Positions 43,210 through 52,317 of a stretch of DNA of 64,000 bases are shown here, piece by piece. The stretch comes from Salinimicrobium flavum (GTDB lineage Bacteria > Bacteroidota > Bacteroidia > Flavobacteriales > Flavobacteriaceae): NCBI RefSeq assembly GCF_042684505.1, contig NZ_JBHULT010000008.1, positions 186,001 through 250,000 of the forward strand. Direction: 5' to 3'. How positions within the stretch are numbered: position 1 is the first letter of the stretch; every line of letters begins with the position of its first letter. A model generated the notes under the pieces. It was not told where the DNA came from and did not search any database. It saw only the letters and a program-made list of their open reading frames with translations. The translations under genes and the position numbers were made by a program.

Positions 43210-44964
43210 ATGTTTGAAATTTCAGAATTAAAGGCTAAAAAGCTGCCTGAACTTCAGGAAATAGCCAAAACCCTACGCGTACCAAAATACCGCACTCAAA
43301 AGAAACTGGATTTGGTATATCAAATTCTTGACTATCAGGCTGCAAATCCTAAAAAGGTGCAAGAAGTGTTGACAGACGACGAACCAAAGCAGCAGCAACA
43401 GGAAGAAGCCAATTCGCCCAGAAAAGACCGTAAGCCCAGTAAACCCAGAATTAAAAAGGGTAACGAAAACGAATCTTCTCCTGTAAAAGAAAAACAGGAG
43501 CAAAGAGAGGGCAAAAAAGAGCAACATGCTCAGCAGCCCCGCGACAAACAAGCCAGAAGCAAGGATACTCCCCACAAGGGAAAAGACCAGCATACCAAAA
43601 GAGAGGAATCTAAAACAGATGAGCAGAGAAAACCTGCAGCCTCTAAAGACGCGGGTAGAAATCAACAAAAGGATTTCAGAAAAGAAAACCGGCAAAAAGA
43701 TTCTTCCTCTTCAAATCAGAAAAGCAACGGAAACCGGGACGGTGGAAATCGGGACAGCAGCAACAGAGACAGCGGGAACAGAGATACCGGGAACAGGGAT
43801 AACGGAAATCGCGATAGCCGCAACCGGTACAAAGAACCCGATTATGAATTTGACGCGATCATTGAAAGTGAAGGAGTATTGGATATCATGCAGGACGGCT
43901 ATGGCTTCCTGAGATCTTCAGATTATATGTACCTGTCTTCTCCTGATGATATATACGTTTCTCAATCCCAGATAAGACTTTTTGGTTTGAAGACCGGAGA
44001 TACGGTTCTGGGCCAGGTAAGGCCTCCAAAAGAAGGAGAAAAATATTTCCCGCTTATCAAGATCAATAAGATCAACGGGCTGGATCCTCAGGTAGTAAGG
44101 GACCGTGTTTCTTTCGAACACCTTACCCCTCTTTTCCCTCAGGAAAAATTCAACGTTGCCGAACGTCAAAGCACAGTTTCAACACGTATAATCGACCTGT
44201 TCTCCCCTATTGGAAAAGGACAAAGAGGAATGATCGTGGCACAACCTAAGACAGGTAAGACAATGCTTCTTAAGGATATTGCAAATGCAATCGCAGCAAA
44301 CCATCCTGAAGTATACCAGATCATCCTTTTGATTGATGAACGACCTGAAGAGGTTACCGACATGCAAAGAAATGTGAGAGGGGAAGTTATCGCTTCTACC
44401 TTTGATAAAGAAGCCCATGAACACGTTAGGGTGGCGAATATTGTGCTTGAAAAGGCAAAACGCATGGTGGAGTGTGGTCACGACGTAGTGATCCTGCTAG
44501 ATTCTATCACAAGGCTGGCGAGAGCGTACAACACAGTTCAACCTGCCAGTGGTAAGGTATTGAGTGGTGGTGTGGATGCCAATGCCCTTCATAAACCAAA
44601 AAGATTCTTTGGTGCCGCCAGGAATATAGAAGGAGGAGGCTCTCTATCTATTATTGCTACTGCTCTTACAGAGACAGGATCAAAAATGGACGAAGTTATT
44701 TTCGAGGAATTCAAAGGAACCGGAAATATGGAGCTTCAGCTTGACAGAAAGATCGCCAACAGGAGAATATTCCCTGCTATTGATCTTACTTCTTCCAGTA
44801 CGAGACGTGATGACATCCTGTTGGATGAGACCACACTACAAAGAATGTGGGTAATGCGTAAATATTTGGCCGACATGAACCCTGTAGAGGCCATGGAATT
44901 CATTAATGACCGTATCAAACAAACCAAAAACAATGAAGAGTTCCTGATCTCTATGAACGGGTAA
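43210..44964 (+). CDS. rho: Transcription termination factor Rho with a long disordered insertion
   Basis: 584 residues. The N-terminal Rho_N domain (MFEISELKAKKLPELQEIAK to ILDYQ) is followed by about 140 residues of low-complexity K/E/Q/S sequence, ending with seven NRD-type pentapeptides near residues 175-210 (NGNRDGGNRDSSNRDSG). The cold-shock RNA-binding domain follows (GVLDIMQDGYGFLRS), then the ATPase with P-loop AQPKTGKTMLLKDIA and DERPEEVTDMQR; R and Q loops are intact. Long insertions are known in Bacteroidota Rho, where one was shown to drive phase separation in Bacteroides; here the role is inferred. Upstream of it lies an unremarkable AT-rich leader. Confidence 0.96.
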   Translation: MFEISELKAKKLPELQEIAKTLRVPKYRTQKKLDLVYQILDYQAANPKKVQEVLTDDEPKQQQQEEANSPRKDRKPSKPRIKKGNENESSPVKEKQEQREGKKEQHAQQPRDKQARSKDTPHKGKDQHTKREESKTDEQRKPAASKDAGRNQQKDFRKENRQKDSSSSNQKSNGNRDGGNRDSSNRDSGNRDTGNRDNGNRDSRNRYKEPDYEFDAIIESEGVLDIMQDGYGFLRSSDYMYLSSPDDIYVSQSQIRLFGLKTGDTVLGQVRPPKEGEKYFPLIKINKINGLDPQVVRDRVSFEHLTPLFPQEKFNVAERQSTVSTRIIDLFSPIGKGQRGMIVAQPKTGKTMLLKDIANAIAANHPEVYQIILLIDERPEEVTDMQRNVRGEVIASTFDKEAHEHVRVANIVLEKAKRMVECGHDVVILLDSITRLARAYNTVQPASGKVLSGGVDANALHKPKRFFGAARNIEGGGSLSIIATALTETGSKMDEVIFEEFKGTGNMELQLDRKIANRRIFPAIDLTSSSTRRDDILLDETTLQRMWVMRKYLADMNPVEAMEFINDRIKQTKNNEEFLISMNG

Positions 44965-44985
44965 GGAGAGATCTCTTAAAAATTA

Positions 44986-45022
44986 TAAAATCCGGACACC
45001 TTTGGTGCTCCGGATTTTTTTT
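44986..45022 (+). terminator. Terminator of rho
   Basis: AATCCGGACACC-TTT-GGTGCTCCGGATT followed by eight T. The stem carries one mismatch or bulge. It begins about 22 bp past the rho stop. Confidence 0.85.
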
Positions 45023-45109
45023 GTGCCTGCACCATCCCATTACTTATAGGCAAACATCCTTGTTCAGTGAGGAGTGGATCGAAAGGATGATTTGGGAAGC
45101 GAGCACCAC

Positions 45110-45133
45110 CCCGTCCGACGAGAGGAGGACGGG
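45110..45133. repeat. GC-rich inverted repeat
   Basis: CCCGTCC ... GGACGGG with a 10-nt loop. Similar in kind to the CCCGCCC/GGGCGGG palindrome in the tRNA-Arg remnant. It lies in the gap between rho and rpsT, which has no gene. Confidence 0.55.
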
Positions 45134-45199
45134 ATGGTTAAAACCGCGAATACCTCACAAGTCTGGCAACCTGTAAGGTATCCTAAATATTAAAAATGA

Positions 45200-45231
45200 A
45201 AAATGCCTCTCGTATAAAACGAAAGGCATTC
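45200..45231 (-). terminator. Terminator of rpsT
   Basis: Minus strand: AATGCCTTTCGTTTTATACG then AGAGGCATT, a stem with short loop, followed by TTTTTCATTTTT. It lies about 28 bp past the rpsT stop. Confidence 0.75.
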
Positions 45232-45258
45232 TCCTATAAATTGAACACTATTTCTAAA

Positions 45259-45507
45259 TTAAAGCGCAGCTACGTGCTTCGCTAACTTCGATTTTAAGTT
45301 AGATGCTTTGTTATCGTGAATAATGTTGCGTTTCGCTAATTTGTCAATCATAGAAACCACAGTAGGATACAAAGTCTCCGCCTCCTGCTTCTCAGCCTCA
45401 CGTAACTTTTTGATAGCGTTCCTGGTAGTTTTATGCTGGTAGCGGTTTCTAAGACGCTTAGTCTCATTGCTACGTATTCTCTTCAACGCTGACTTATGAT
45501 TTGCCAT
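45259..45507 (-). CDS. rpsT: Small ribosomal subunit protein bS20
   Basis: 82 residues. Typical N-terminus MANHKSALKRIRSNETKRLR, an all-alpha basic protein that binds the 5' domain of 16S rRNA. Conserved NIIHDNKASNLKSKLAKHV at the end. The gene has its own terminator, and its start lies 31 bp from the first tRNA-Glu, on the same strand, so it may be transcribed from the tRNA promoter. Confidence 0.95.
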   Translation of the reverse strand: MANHKSALKRIRSNETKRLRNRYQHKTTRNAIKKLREAEKQEAETLYPTVVSMIDKLAKRNIIHDNKASNLKSKLAKHVAAL

Positions 45508-45538
45508 TACACTAATATTAAATTTAATTCTTTTTCAG

Positions 45539-45610
45539 TAGTCCGTAGGGGAATCGAACCCCTGTTACCAGGATGAAAACCTGGCGTCCTAACCCCTAGA
45601 CGAACGGACC
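45539..45610 (-). tRNA. tRNA-Glu (anticodon TTC), copy 1
   Basis: Minus-strand cloverleaf of 72 nt: acceptor GGTCCGT with ACGGACT, anticodon stem CCAGG/CCTGG with loop TTTTCAT giving anticodon TTC, T stem AGGGG/CCCCT. Identical in the tRNA part to copy 2 (45656-45727). Confidence 0.95.
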
Positions 45611-45655
45611 AATTTATTATTTCAAAGATGGTTTACACGACTTGCAAACCTTTCG

Positions 45656-45727
45656 TAGTCCGTAGGGGAATCGAACCCCTGTTACCAGGATGAAAACCTG
45701 GCGTCCTAACCCCTAGACGAACGGACC
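45656..45727 (-). tRNA. tRNA-Glu (anticodon TTC), copy 2
   Basis: Same 72-nt sequence as copy 1, with a 45-bp spacer that is not repeated. Lies directly behind the promoter at 45750-45780, so both copies are likely one transcript. Confidence 0.95.
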
Positions 45728-45749
45728 ATTTATTTCTTAAATGCGGATG

Positions 45750-45780
45750 CAAAAATACAACTATTTTTCAATGCCGCAAA
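45750..45780 (-). promoter_or_regulatory. tRNA-Glu promoter
   Basis: Minus strand TTTG (45777-45780), 19 bp, TATTTTTG (45750-45757): a full match to the Bacteroidota consensus. Transcription would start about 15 bp before tRNA copy 2 (45727). Confidence 0.75.
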
Positions 45781-45803
45781 TGTTGGAGAATTTTTTTTGA
45801 AAA

Positions 45804-47282
45804 TTAATAAGCCTTGGCAAAAAGTACTCTCTGAGCAGAGGGTTTCCCCGTCAATACACAGCTTCCCTCCTCTTTCTCCCCGTCAAAGGGAATAAGTCTG
45901 ATAGTGGCTTTGGTCATTTCCTTGATCTTCGTCTCGGTCTCTGCAGTACCATCCCAATGAGCGGAAATAAAACCACCTTTTTCCTTCAGGACCTTTTTAA
46001 ATTCATCAAAAGAATCTACACGGGTAGTATGCTCTTCTCTGAAAACCTGCGCTTTCTTAAACATATTATCCTGCATTTCGACCATCAAGCTCTGCACCTT
46101 GTCAACAACCTCATTCCTGCTTATGAACTCTTTTTTCAGCGTATCTCTTCTGGCTAGTTCTACAGAACCTTTTTCAAGATCTTTTGGGCCAATGGCTATC
46201 CTAACCGGCACTCCCTGCAGTTCGTACTGGGCAAATTTCCATCCCGGCTTTTGGGTGTCCCGGTCATCATATTTTACGGAGATCCCGGCCTTTCTGAGAT
46301 CAGATTGTAGTTGGAGGGCAACTTCAGAGATCTGGTTAAGCTGCTCCTCCCCTTTATATATAGGCACGATCACCACCTGGATAGGTGCCAGATTTGGAGG
46401 CAGAACAAGGCCATTATCATCACTATGGGTCATCACAAGGGCTCCCATTAAACGCGTAGACACACCCCATGAGGTTGCCCAAACATAATCAAGACCTCCT
46501 TCCTTAGTCGCAAATTTCACATCAAAGGCTTTTGCGAAGTTCTGCCCCAGGAAATGTGATGTACCTGCCTGCAAGGCTTTTCCATCCTGCATCAGGGCTT
46601 CGATACAATAGGTATCTTCGGCACCGGCAAAACGTTCACTTTCGGTCTTTCTTCCTTTAATTACCGGCATTGCCATAAAGGTTTCGGCAAATTCAGCATA
46701 GATGTTGTTCATCTGCTCAGTCTCGGCCATTGCTTCAGCTTTAGTAGCATGAGCAGTATGTCCTTCCTGCCACAGGAATTCCGCAGTACGCAGGAACAGA
46801 CGCGTCCTCATTTCCCAACGCACCACATTAGCCCATTGGTTCACCAGAATTGGAAGATCCCTGTATGACTGGATCCAGCCTTTATAAGTGTTCCAGATAA
46901 TGGCTTCAGAAGTAGGCCTTACCACCAGCTCTTCCTCAAGTTTTGCTTCGGGATCAACGATTAACTTCCCTTCGTTATCAGGATCTGTTTTTAACCGATA
47001 ATGGGTGACAATAGCACATTCTTTGGCAAAACCTTCAGCATTCTTTTCTTCAGCTTCAAAAAGACTTTTAGGAACAAATAGGGGAAAATAGGCATTTTGA
47101 TGACCGGTTTCCTTGAACATTTTGTCCAGTTGTGCCTGCATTTTCTCCCATATCGCATAACCATAGGGTTTGATCACCATACAACCTCTTACCGCTGAAT
47201 TTTCAGCAAGGTCTGCCCTGACCACCAGTTCGTTATACCATTTTGAATAATCCTCTTTTCGCGTCGTTAAGTTCTTTGCCAT
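45804..47282 (-). CDS. proS: Proline--tRNA ligase (eukaryote/archaea-like form)
   Basis: 492 residues. Class II synthetase motifs: motif 2 region VVRWEMRTRLFLRTAEFLWQ, motif 3 region VMTHSDDNGLVLPPNLAP, and the anticodon domain with VVIVPIYKG. The length and absence of a large editing insertion, and the C-terminal zinc-type domain ending VLFAKAY, place it in the eukaryote/archaea-like ProS class common in Bacteroidota. It charges tRNA-Pro in the cytoplasm. The tRNA-Glu promoter lies close to its 3' end, but the two are separate units. Confidence 0.94.
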   Translation of the reverse strand: MAKNLTTRKEDYSKWYNELVVRADLAENSAVRGCMVIKPYGYAIWEKMQAQLDKMFKETGHQNAYFPLFVPKSLFEAEEKNAEGFAKECAIVTHYRLKTDPDNEGKLIVDPEAKLEEELVVRPTSEAIIWNTYKGWIQSYRDLPILVNQWANVVRWEMRTRLFLRTAEFLWQEGHTAHATKAEAMAETEQMNNIYAEFAETFMAMPVIKGRKTESERFAGAEDTYCIEALMQDGKALQAGTSHFLGQNFAKAFDVKFATKEGGLDYVWATSWGVSTRLMGALVMTHSDDNGLVLPPNLAPIQVVIVPIYKGEEQLNQISEVALQLQSDLRKAGISVKYDDRDTQKPGWKFAQYELQGVPVRIAIGPKDLEKGSVELARRDTLKKEFISRNEVVDKVQSLMVEMQDNMFKKAQVFREEHTTRVDSFDEFKKVLKEKGGFISAHWDGTAETETKIKEMTKATIRLIPFDGEKEEGSCVLTGKPSAQRVLFAKAY

Positions 47283-47383
47283 TGCCTGTCTTTTGGCACA
47301 AATCTTGCACCTTTGTTATGAAAAATTAAAGTTACCGCAAAACTAACTATTTTTATACTTTGTTCAATAATAAAATCGACGCC

Positions 47384-48418
47384 ATGAAACGATACTACAA
47401 GCTTTTTAATTTTAAGGCTGTAATAGTAGCATTCGGTGCTCTTTTATTATTAGCTTCCTGTAGTTCTTACCAGTATGCCGGGTACGAAGATGACGGGATA
47501 TATTCCTCTGAAAGGACCGAGGCCTATACTGCTAATGATTACGAAGAGTCTTATGAAGATGCTCTATACTACAAGCGCCTTTTTGCTGAAAAATCAGAAC
47601 AATTCGCCCGGGTACCCGAGGAAGGAGCAATTTTTACCGATATAGAAAGCTACACTTCTACCGGTAATTTCGAAGATATAGAGTTCATGCAGCAGGAACT
47701 GGATTACCAGGCAGGCCGTGCACCATGGGGAAATGATCCCGATGAGATCTCTATCAATATTTACCAGGATCCTTTCTTTTACCCTTATTACGGATATCCA
47801 TATTATGGTTATCCTTATTATGCCGGTTTTTATGATCCATTCTGGGGACCCAGATATTACGGCTATGGGCACCCGTTTAGATATGGATATGGATATGGCC
47901 ACTACAGCAGCTGGGGATGGAGCTTTGGGTTTGGCTGGAATAATTATTACAGATATGGATACCACCCTTATTACGGAGGTCACCATTATTACCCCTATTA
48001 CAATCGTGACCGGTTTGCCTATAATTCAGGCCGACGCGATTCTTACAGAGACTATTCCTATAACCGGTCTGACGTAAGTGCAAGGTCCAGCAGGATTCAA
48101 AAATATTCTAACCCTCGTAACGTAAGGGCCGTAAGAAGCAATGCAGATGCCAGGACCTATCAAACAAGGACTACACGGGTAAGGTCATCTTCCACCCCGG
48201 TTAGAAGAAGCGAAAGCTATAACAGGTCCAGGAATGAGAGTAACATTAGAGGAATGGACAACAACCGAACCAGAAGCAATAATTCAACCCGGGTTAGATC
48301 TACACGATCAAGTAACAATAACTCAAGTAGTGTTCGGTCGTCCTCATCCAATACCAGGTCCTCTTCCTCCGGAAATAAAACTTCCTCAAGCAGATCAAGC
48401 AGAGGTCGTGGGAATTAA
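47384..48418 (+). CDS. Tyrosine/glycine-rich lipoprotein with Ser/Arg/Asn-rich tail
   Basis: About 344 residues with a lipoprotein signal (VAFGALLLLASC|SSYQ). After an acidic N-terminal part (YEDDGIYSSERTEAYTAN), residues about 135-210 are composed largely of Tyr, Gly, Pro and His (YYGYPYYGYPYY, then HPYYGGHHYYPYYN), and the last about 120 residues of Ser, Arg and Asn (RSSRIQKYSNPRNV to SSRSSRGRGN). No domain is recognised. It starts at the ATG 47384, since the earlier start (47360) adds residues ahead of the signal. It is 18 bp ahead of a FadL-like gene, so the two form an operon at the outer membrane. Confidence 0.7.
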   Translation: MKRYYKLFNFKAVIVAFGALLLLASCSSYQYAGYEDDGIYSSERTEAYTANDYEESYEDALYYKRLFAEKSEQFARVPEEGAIFTDIESYTSTGNFEDIEFMQQELDYQAGRAPWGNDPDEISINIYQDPFFYPYYGYPYYGYPYYAGFYDPFWGPRYYGYGHPFRYGYGYGHYSSWGWSFGFGWNNYYRYGYHPYYGGHHYYPYYNRDRFAYNSGRRDSYRDYSYNRSDVSARSSRIQKYSNPRNVRAVRSNADARTYQTRTTRVRSSSTPVRRSESYNRSRNESNIRGMDNNRTRSNNSTRVRSTRSSNNNSSSVRSSSSNTRSSSSGNKTSSSRSSRGRGN

Positions 48419-48436
48419 TATCTTAAAAAGCTTTAC

Positions 48437-49954
48437 ATGAAAAGATTGATCTTTGCCTTTACCGCCATCTTATCGATGACGGTAGAGGCTCAGAATATCA
48501 CAGATGCCGTGCGATATTCAACTTCAGACCTTAACGGAACTGCCCGTTACCGGGCCATGAGTGGTGCCTTCGGGGCATTGGGGGGAGACCTCTCCTCTAT
48601 TGATGTCAACCCCGCGGGATCTGCAGTTTTCCTTAATGGGATTGCGGGCCTTTCCCTCAATATCGAAAATTCCGATAATGAGGTAAGGTACATGAACGGG
48701 TTCTCCAGCAATTCGAATTCCAATTTTGACCTGGGGCAGGCAGGGGCCGCTTTTGTTTTCAACAGCACGAATGAAGAAAACGATTGGAAAAAATTCTCCC
48801 TGGCTTTTAATTATTCCAAAACGGCCGATTTTGAAGATGATTTTCTTGCAAAGGGTATGAATGACCGGACCTTTAACAATTATTTTCTCGGGTATGCCCA
48901 GGGAATTCCTTTAGACCTGTTGACCCCATTGGCCAACGAAAGTGTATCTGACCTCTACTCTTACCTTGGGGAAGAATATGGGTTTGGTGCGCAACAGGCA
49001 TATTTAGGGTATGAAGCTTTTCTCTTTGAAGCTGAAGATCCCAATGACATGACTAATACCAATTATATATCTGCAATTGAAGAAGAACCGGGAAGTTTTG
49101 ACTTTGACCAGGAATATTCTTATGCCGCCACAGGCTTAAACGGGAAATTTTCCTTCAACTTTGCGACCCAGTACCAGGATTTCCTTTATCTGGGAATCAA
49201 TCTAAATTCCCATTTTATAAATTATGACCGCATCACCTCTATGGATGAAATCAATAGCAATGAGGAAAACACAATCAGCAGGATCTATTTTGAAGACCGA
49301 TTGAGTACCCTGGGAAGCGGTTTTAGCCTTCAACTGGGAGCGATCACAAAACTGGGAAGCAGCCTTAGAGCCGGTATAGCCTATGAATCTCCCACCTGGT
49401 ACACTATTTCTGAAGAAACTACGCAGTATCTAAAATCCTATAGTGAATTGGGTAATGCGACAGTAGACCCAAGAATTGTAAATGTCTATCCTGATTATAA
49501 ACTTCAAACCGCCCCAAAATATACCGGAAGTCTTGCTTACCTTTTTGGAGACCAGGCTTTGATCAGCTTTGATTATTCTTATAAGGATTACTCTGTAACA
49601 AAGTTCAAACCCAAGGGAGATCCCGATTTTTCATATCAGAATGACCTGATGGGAACTGAATTACAGGGAGCTTCCATCTTCAGATTGGGAGGAGAGTACC
49701 GAATTGAGGGCTGGAGTTTAAGAGGCGGTTACCGCTTTGAAGAAAGTCCGTATGCAAACGGGAACACTATCGGAGACCTTGAAGGATATTCGGTGGGTCT
49801 GGGTTATAACTTCGGAAATATTACCTTAGATGTAGCTTATGACTCGGCAGAACAGGATCGTAATCCGCAGCTATACAAAACAGGTCTTACTAATACCGCA
49901 AATATTAACAGAAGCACCTCTAACGTGGTGCTCTCGGTTAACTTCAAAATATAA
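48437..49954 (+). CDS. OMPP1/FadL/TodX family outer-membrane transporter
   Basis: 505 residues with a short signal peptide (MKRLIFAFTAILSMTVEAQ). The N-terminal ARYRAMSGAFGALGGDLSSI then DVNPAGSA is the family hatch pattern (Gly-Gly-Asp plus NPAG). Barrel strands follow, ending TSNVVLSVNFKI with aromatic C-terminus. FadL-type proteins pass hydrophobic molecules such as fatty acids or aromatics through the outer membrane. It starts 18 bp after the Tyr-rich lipoprotein, which may be its partner. The terminator at 49974 closes the unit. Confidence 0.88.
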   Translation: MKRLIFAFTAILSMTVEAQNITDAVRYSTSDLNGTARYRAMSGAFGALGGDLSSIDVNPAGSAVFLNGIAGLSLNIENSDNEVRYMNGFSSNSNSNFDLGQAGAAFVFNSTNEENDWKKFSLAFNYSKTADFEDDFLAKGMNDRTFNNYFLGYAQGIPLDLLTPLANESVSDLYSYLGEEYGFGAQQAYLGYEAFLFEAEDPNDMTNTNYISAIEEEPGSFDFDQEYSYAATGLNGKFSFNFATQYQDFLYLGINLNSHFINYDRITSMDEINSNEENTISRIYFEDRLSTLGSGFSLQLGAITKLGSSLRAGIAYESPTWYTISEETTQYLKSYSELGNATVDPRIVNVYPDYKLQTAPKYTGSLAYLFGDQALISFDYSYKDYSVTKFKPKGDPDFSYQNDLMGTELQGASIFRLGGEYRIEGWSLRGGYRFEESPYANGNTIGDLEGYSVGLGYNFGNITLDVAYDSAEQDRNPQLYKTGLTNTANINRSTSNVVLSVNFKI

Positions 49955-49973
49955 TCCTTCAAGAAATATTGAT

Positions 49974-50000
49974 GAAGAGCAGCTTACCGGCTGCTCTTCT
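49974..50000 (+). terminator. Terminator of the lipoprotein-FadL unit
   Basis: GAAGAGCAGC-TTACCG-GCTGCTCTTC, a perfect 10-bp stem, but with only a weak T-tract after it (TTACATA). Confidence 0.6.
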
Positions 50001-50069
50001 TACATATAGAAAAATGGATTACCTGCAAAGACTATGTAGCTCTCGCTGTCAAAAAAGGGTATAAATATG

Positions 50070-50077
50070 TATCTTTG
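50070..50077 (+). promoter_or_regulatory. Candidate -7 element for the folE-cysS series
   Basis: TATCTTTG fits TAnnTTTG, 45 bp before the folE ATG. A -33 TTTG is not present, so support is moderate. Confidence 0.4.
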
Positions 50078-50122
50078 CAAGCCTAATTTAAAGAGTCTTC
50101 AGACTTTTCATTACTTACACAT

Positions 50123-50800
50123 ATGAAAAAAGATAATATTGACGAGGCCATTGATGAAATGGGGGATGCTTTTGTGAGTCCTAACACAGATACTCCAATG
50201 CGAAAGGATGCCTTCGATAAAACTGACGCAGAAAAGATCGAACTAATTCAGAAAGATGTTAAAAATATTCTGGAAACCCTTGGGCTCGATCTAACAGATG
50301 ACAGTCTTAAAGGCACCCCGAAGCGGGTGGCAAAAATGTTCGTGAATGAAATTTTTGGCGGACTGCATCCCCAGGTAAAACCTAAAGCCTCTACTTTTCA
50401 GAATAAATACAAATATGGGGAGATGCTGGTAGAAAAGAACATCACCCTCTACTCTACCTGTGAACATCACCTTTTACCAATAGTAGGAAAAGCCCATGTG
50501 GGTTACATTTCTAATGGAACGGTTGTAGGCTTATCCAAAATGAACCGAATAGTAGATTATTATGCGAAAAGGCCCCAGGTTCAGGAAAGACTGACCATGC
50601 AGATCGTAAAGGAACTTCAGGAAGTATTGGGTACCGAAGATGTCGCTTGTGTAATTGATGCTAAACACCTTTGCGTGAACAGTAGAGGAATTCGTGATAT
50701 TGAAAGCAGTACGGTAACCAGTGAATATGGCGGTCGTTTTAAAGACCCGGAAGCAAGAAGGGATTTCCTTGATTATATTAATTTAGAGACCGAATTCTAA
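50123..50800 (+). CDS. folE: GTP cyclohydrolase I
   Basis: 225 residues. The catalytic and zinc motifs are present: STCEHHLLPIVGKAHVGYIS (cysteine and histidines) and the second cysteine in DAKHLCVNSRGI. It opens folate (or pterin) synthesis by turning GTP into dihydroneopterin triphosphate. An N-terminal extension of about 45 acidic residues (ID-EAIDEMGDAFVSPNTDTP) precedes the core. It starts the series folE-cysS-yidD-lgt-DUF192, spaced 14-53 bp. Confidence 0.95.
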   Translation: MKKDNIDEAIDEMGDAFVSPNTDTPMRKDAFDKTDAEKIELIQKDVKNILETLGLDLTDDSLKGTPKRVAKMFVNEIFGGLHPQVKPKASTFQNKYKYGEMLVEKNITLYSTCEHHLLPIVGKAHVGYISNGTVVGLSKMNRIVDYYAKRPQVQERLTMQIVKELQEVLGTEDVACVIDAKHLCVNSRGIRDIESSTVTSEYGGRFKDPEARRDFLDYINLETEF

Positions 50801-50814
50801 ATCAATTTTCTTTT

Positions 50815-52302
50815 ATGGCACTTTACCAGCAACAGGAGCTTAAGATATACAATTCAATTTCGGGTGAAAAAGAGGTTTTTATCCCCATCAATGAAGGCAA
50901 TGTAGGCATGTATGTATGCGGGCCAACCGTTTACAGCAACGTTCACCTTGGCAACTGCCGCACCTTCATCTCTTTTGACCTGGTGTTTCGTTACCTTAAA
51001 CATCTTGGCTATAAAGTGCGTTTTGTAAGAAATATTACAGATGCAGGACATCTTGAAAACGATGCTGATTCAGGAGAGGATCGAATAGCAAAAAAAGCAA
51101 GACTGGAGCAGATCGAACCTATGGAAGTTGTACAAAAATACACGGTTGATTTTCACAACATTCTGCAGAAATTCAACAACCTTCCTCCCAGTATTGAACC
51201 TACCGCGACGGGCCATATCGTAGAGCAGATCGAAATCATCAAAGAAATTCTGGAAAAAGGTTATGCCTATGAGGCTAATGGTTCAGTTTATTTTGATGTC
51301 TTGAAATTCAATGAAACTCATGAATACGGAAGGTTGAGTGGAAGGAAACTGGAAGACATGATCCCCAATACCAGGGAACTTACAGCCCAGAGTGACAAGA
51401 AGAATCCGCAGGATTTTGCTCTTTGGAAAAAAGCGGAACCTCAACACATTATGCGCTGGCCTTCGCCATGGAGCGACGGTTTCCCGGGATGGCACCTGGA
51501 ATGTACTGTAATGAGTTCAAAATATCTTGGGGAAGAATTTGATATTCATGGCGGAGGAATGGATCTAAAATTCCCGCACCATGAATGTGAGATCGCCCAG
51601 GGGGAGGCTGCTACCGGAAAAAATCCGGTGCACTACTGGATGCATGCCAACATGCTTACCCTTAACGGGAAAAAAATGGCAAAAAGCACAGGGAACAATA
51701 TTCTACCCAATGAGATCTTCACCGGGGAAAACCCCAATCTGGAGAAAGGTTTTGCTCCCACCGTGGCCCGTTTCTTTATGTTGCAGGCTCACTACAGGAG
51801 CATACTTGATTTTTCAAATGATGCGCTCATGGCGAGTGAAAAAGGCTTCAACAGATTGATGGAGGCCTATCACCTTCTGGATGAGCTGGAGACCTCAGAA
51901 ACCTCATCTTTTGACGTCTCAGCCTGGAAACAGAAGTGCTATGATGCCATGAATGATGACTTTAACAGTCCCATCCTTATAGCACAGCTGTTTGAAGCAG
52001 TGAAACAAATCAATATCATTAAGGAGGAACAAGGAAAAATAACCGCCACTGACCTGGAGGAAATGAAAAATACGATGAGTGTTTTCCTTTATGATGTTCT
52101 TGGTCTTGTTGACACAACAAATGGTGCAGACGGCAGCGAAGGAAAAAAACTATCGGGTACAGTAGAACTGCTTATTAAATTAAGGGCCGAAGCACGTGCG
52201 AATAAAGATTTCGCTACAAGTGATAAAATACGTGACGAACTGCTGGAGCTGGGTATACAACTCAAGGACGGAAAGGAAGGCACTACCTTTTCCCTGAACT
52301 AA
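50815..52302 (+). CDS. cysS: Cysteine--tRNA ligase
   Basis: 495 residues. Class I synthetase: zinc cysteine and start motif YVCGPTVYSNVHLGN (HIGH form HLGN), GFPGWHLECTVMS with zinc ligands, HHECEIAQGEAATG, and the KMSKS form KMAKSTGN. The C-terminal anticodon-binding part ends LLELGIQLKDGKEGTTF. It charges tRNA-Cys in the cytoplasm. It follows folE at 14 bp and precedes yidD at 15 bp, so it lies in the same transcript. Confidence 0.96.
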   Translation: MALYQQQELKIYNSISGEKEVFIPINEGNVGMYVCGPTVYSNVHLGNCRTFISFDLVFRYLKHLGYKVRFVRNITDAGHLENDADSGEDRIAKKARLEQIEPMEVVQKYTVDFHNILQKFNNLPPSIEPTATGHIVEQIEIIKEILEKGYAYEANGSVYFDVLKFNETHEYGRLSGRKLEDMIPNTRELTAQSDKKNPQDFALWKKAEPQHIMRWPSPWSDGFPGWHLECTVMSSKYLGEEFDIHGGGMDLKFPHHECEIAQGEAATGKNPVHYWMHANMLTLNGKKMAKSTGNNILPNEIFTGENPNLEKGFAPTVARFFMLQAHYRSILDFSNDALMASEKGFNRLMEAYHLLDELETSETSSFDVSAWKQKCYDAMNDDFNSPILIAQLFEAVKQINIIKEEQGKITATDLEEMKNTMSVFLYDVLGLVDTTNGADGSEGKKLSGTVELLIKLRAEARANKDFATSDKIRDELLELGIQLKDGKEGTTFSLN

Positions 52303-52317
52303 TTTAATTTAAACATA

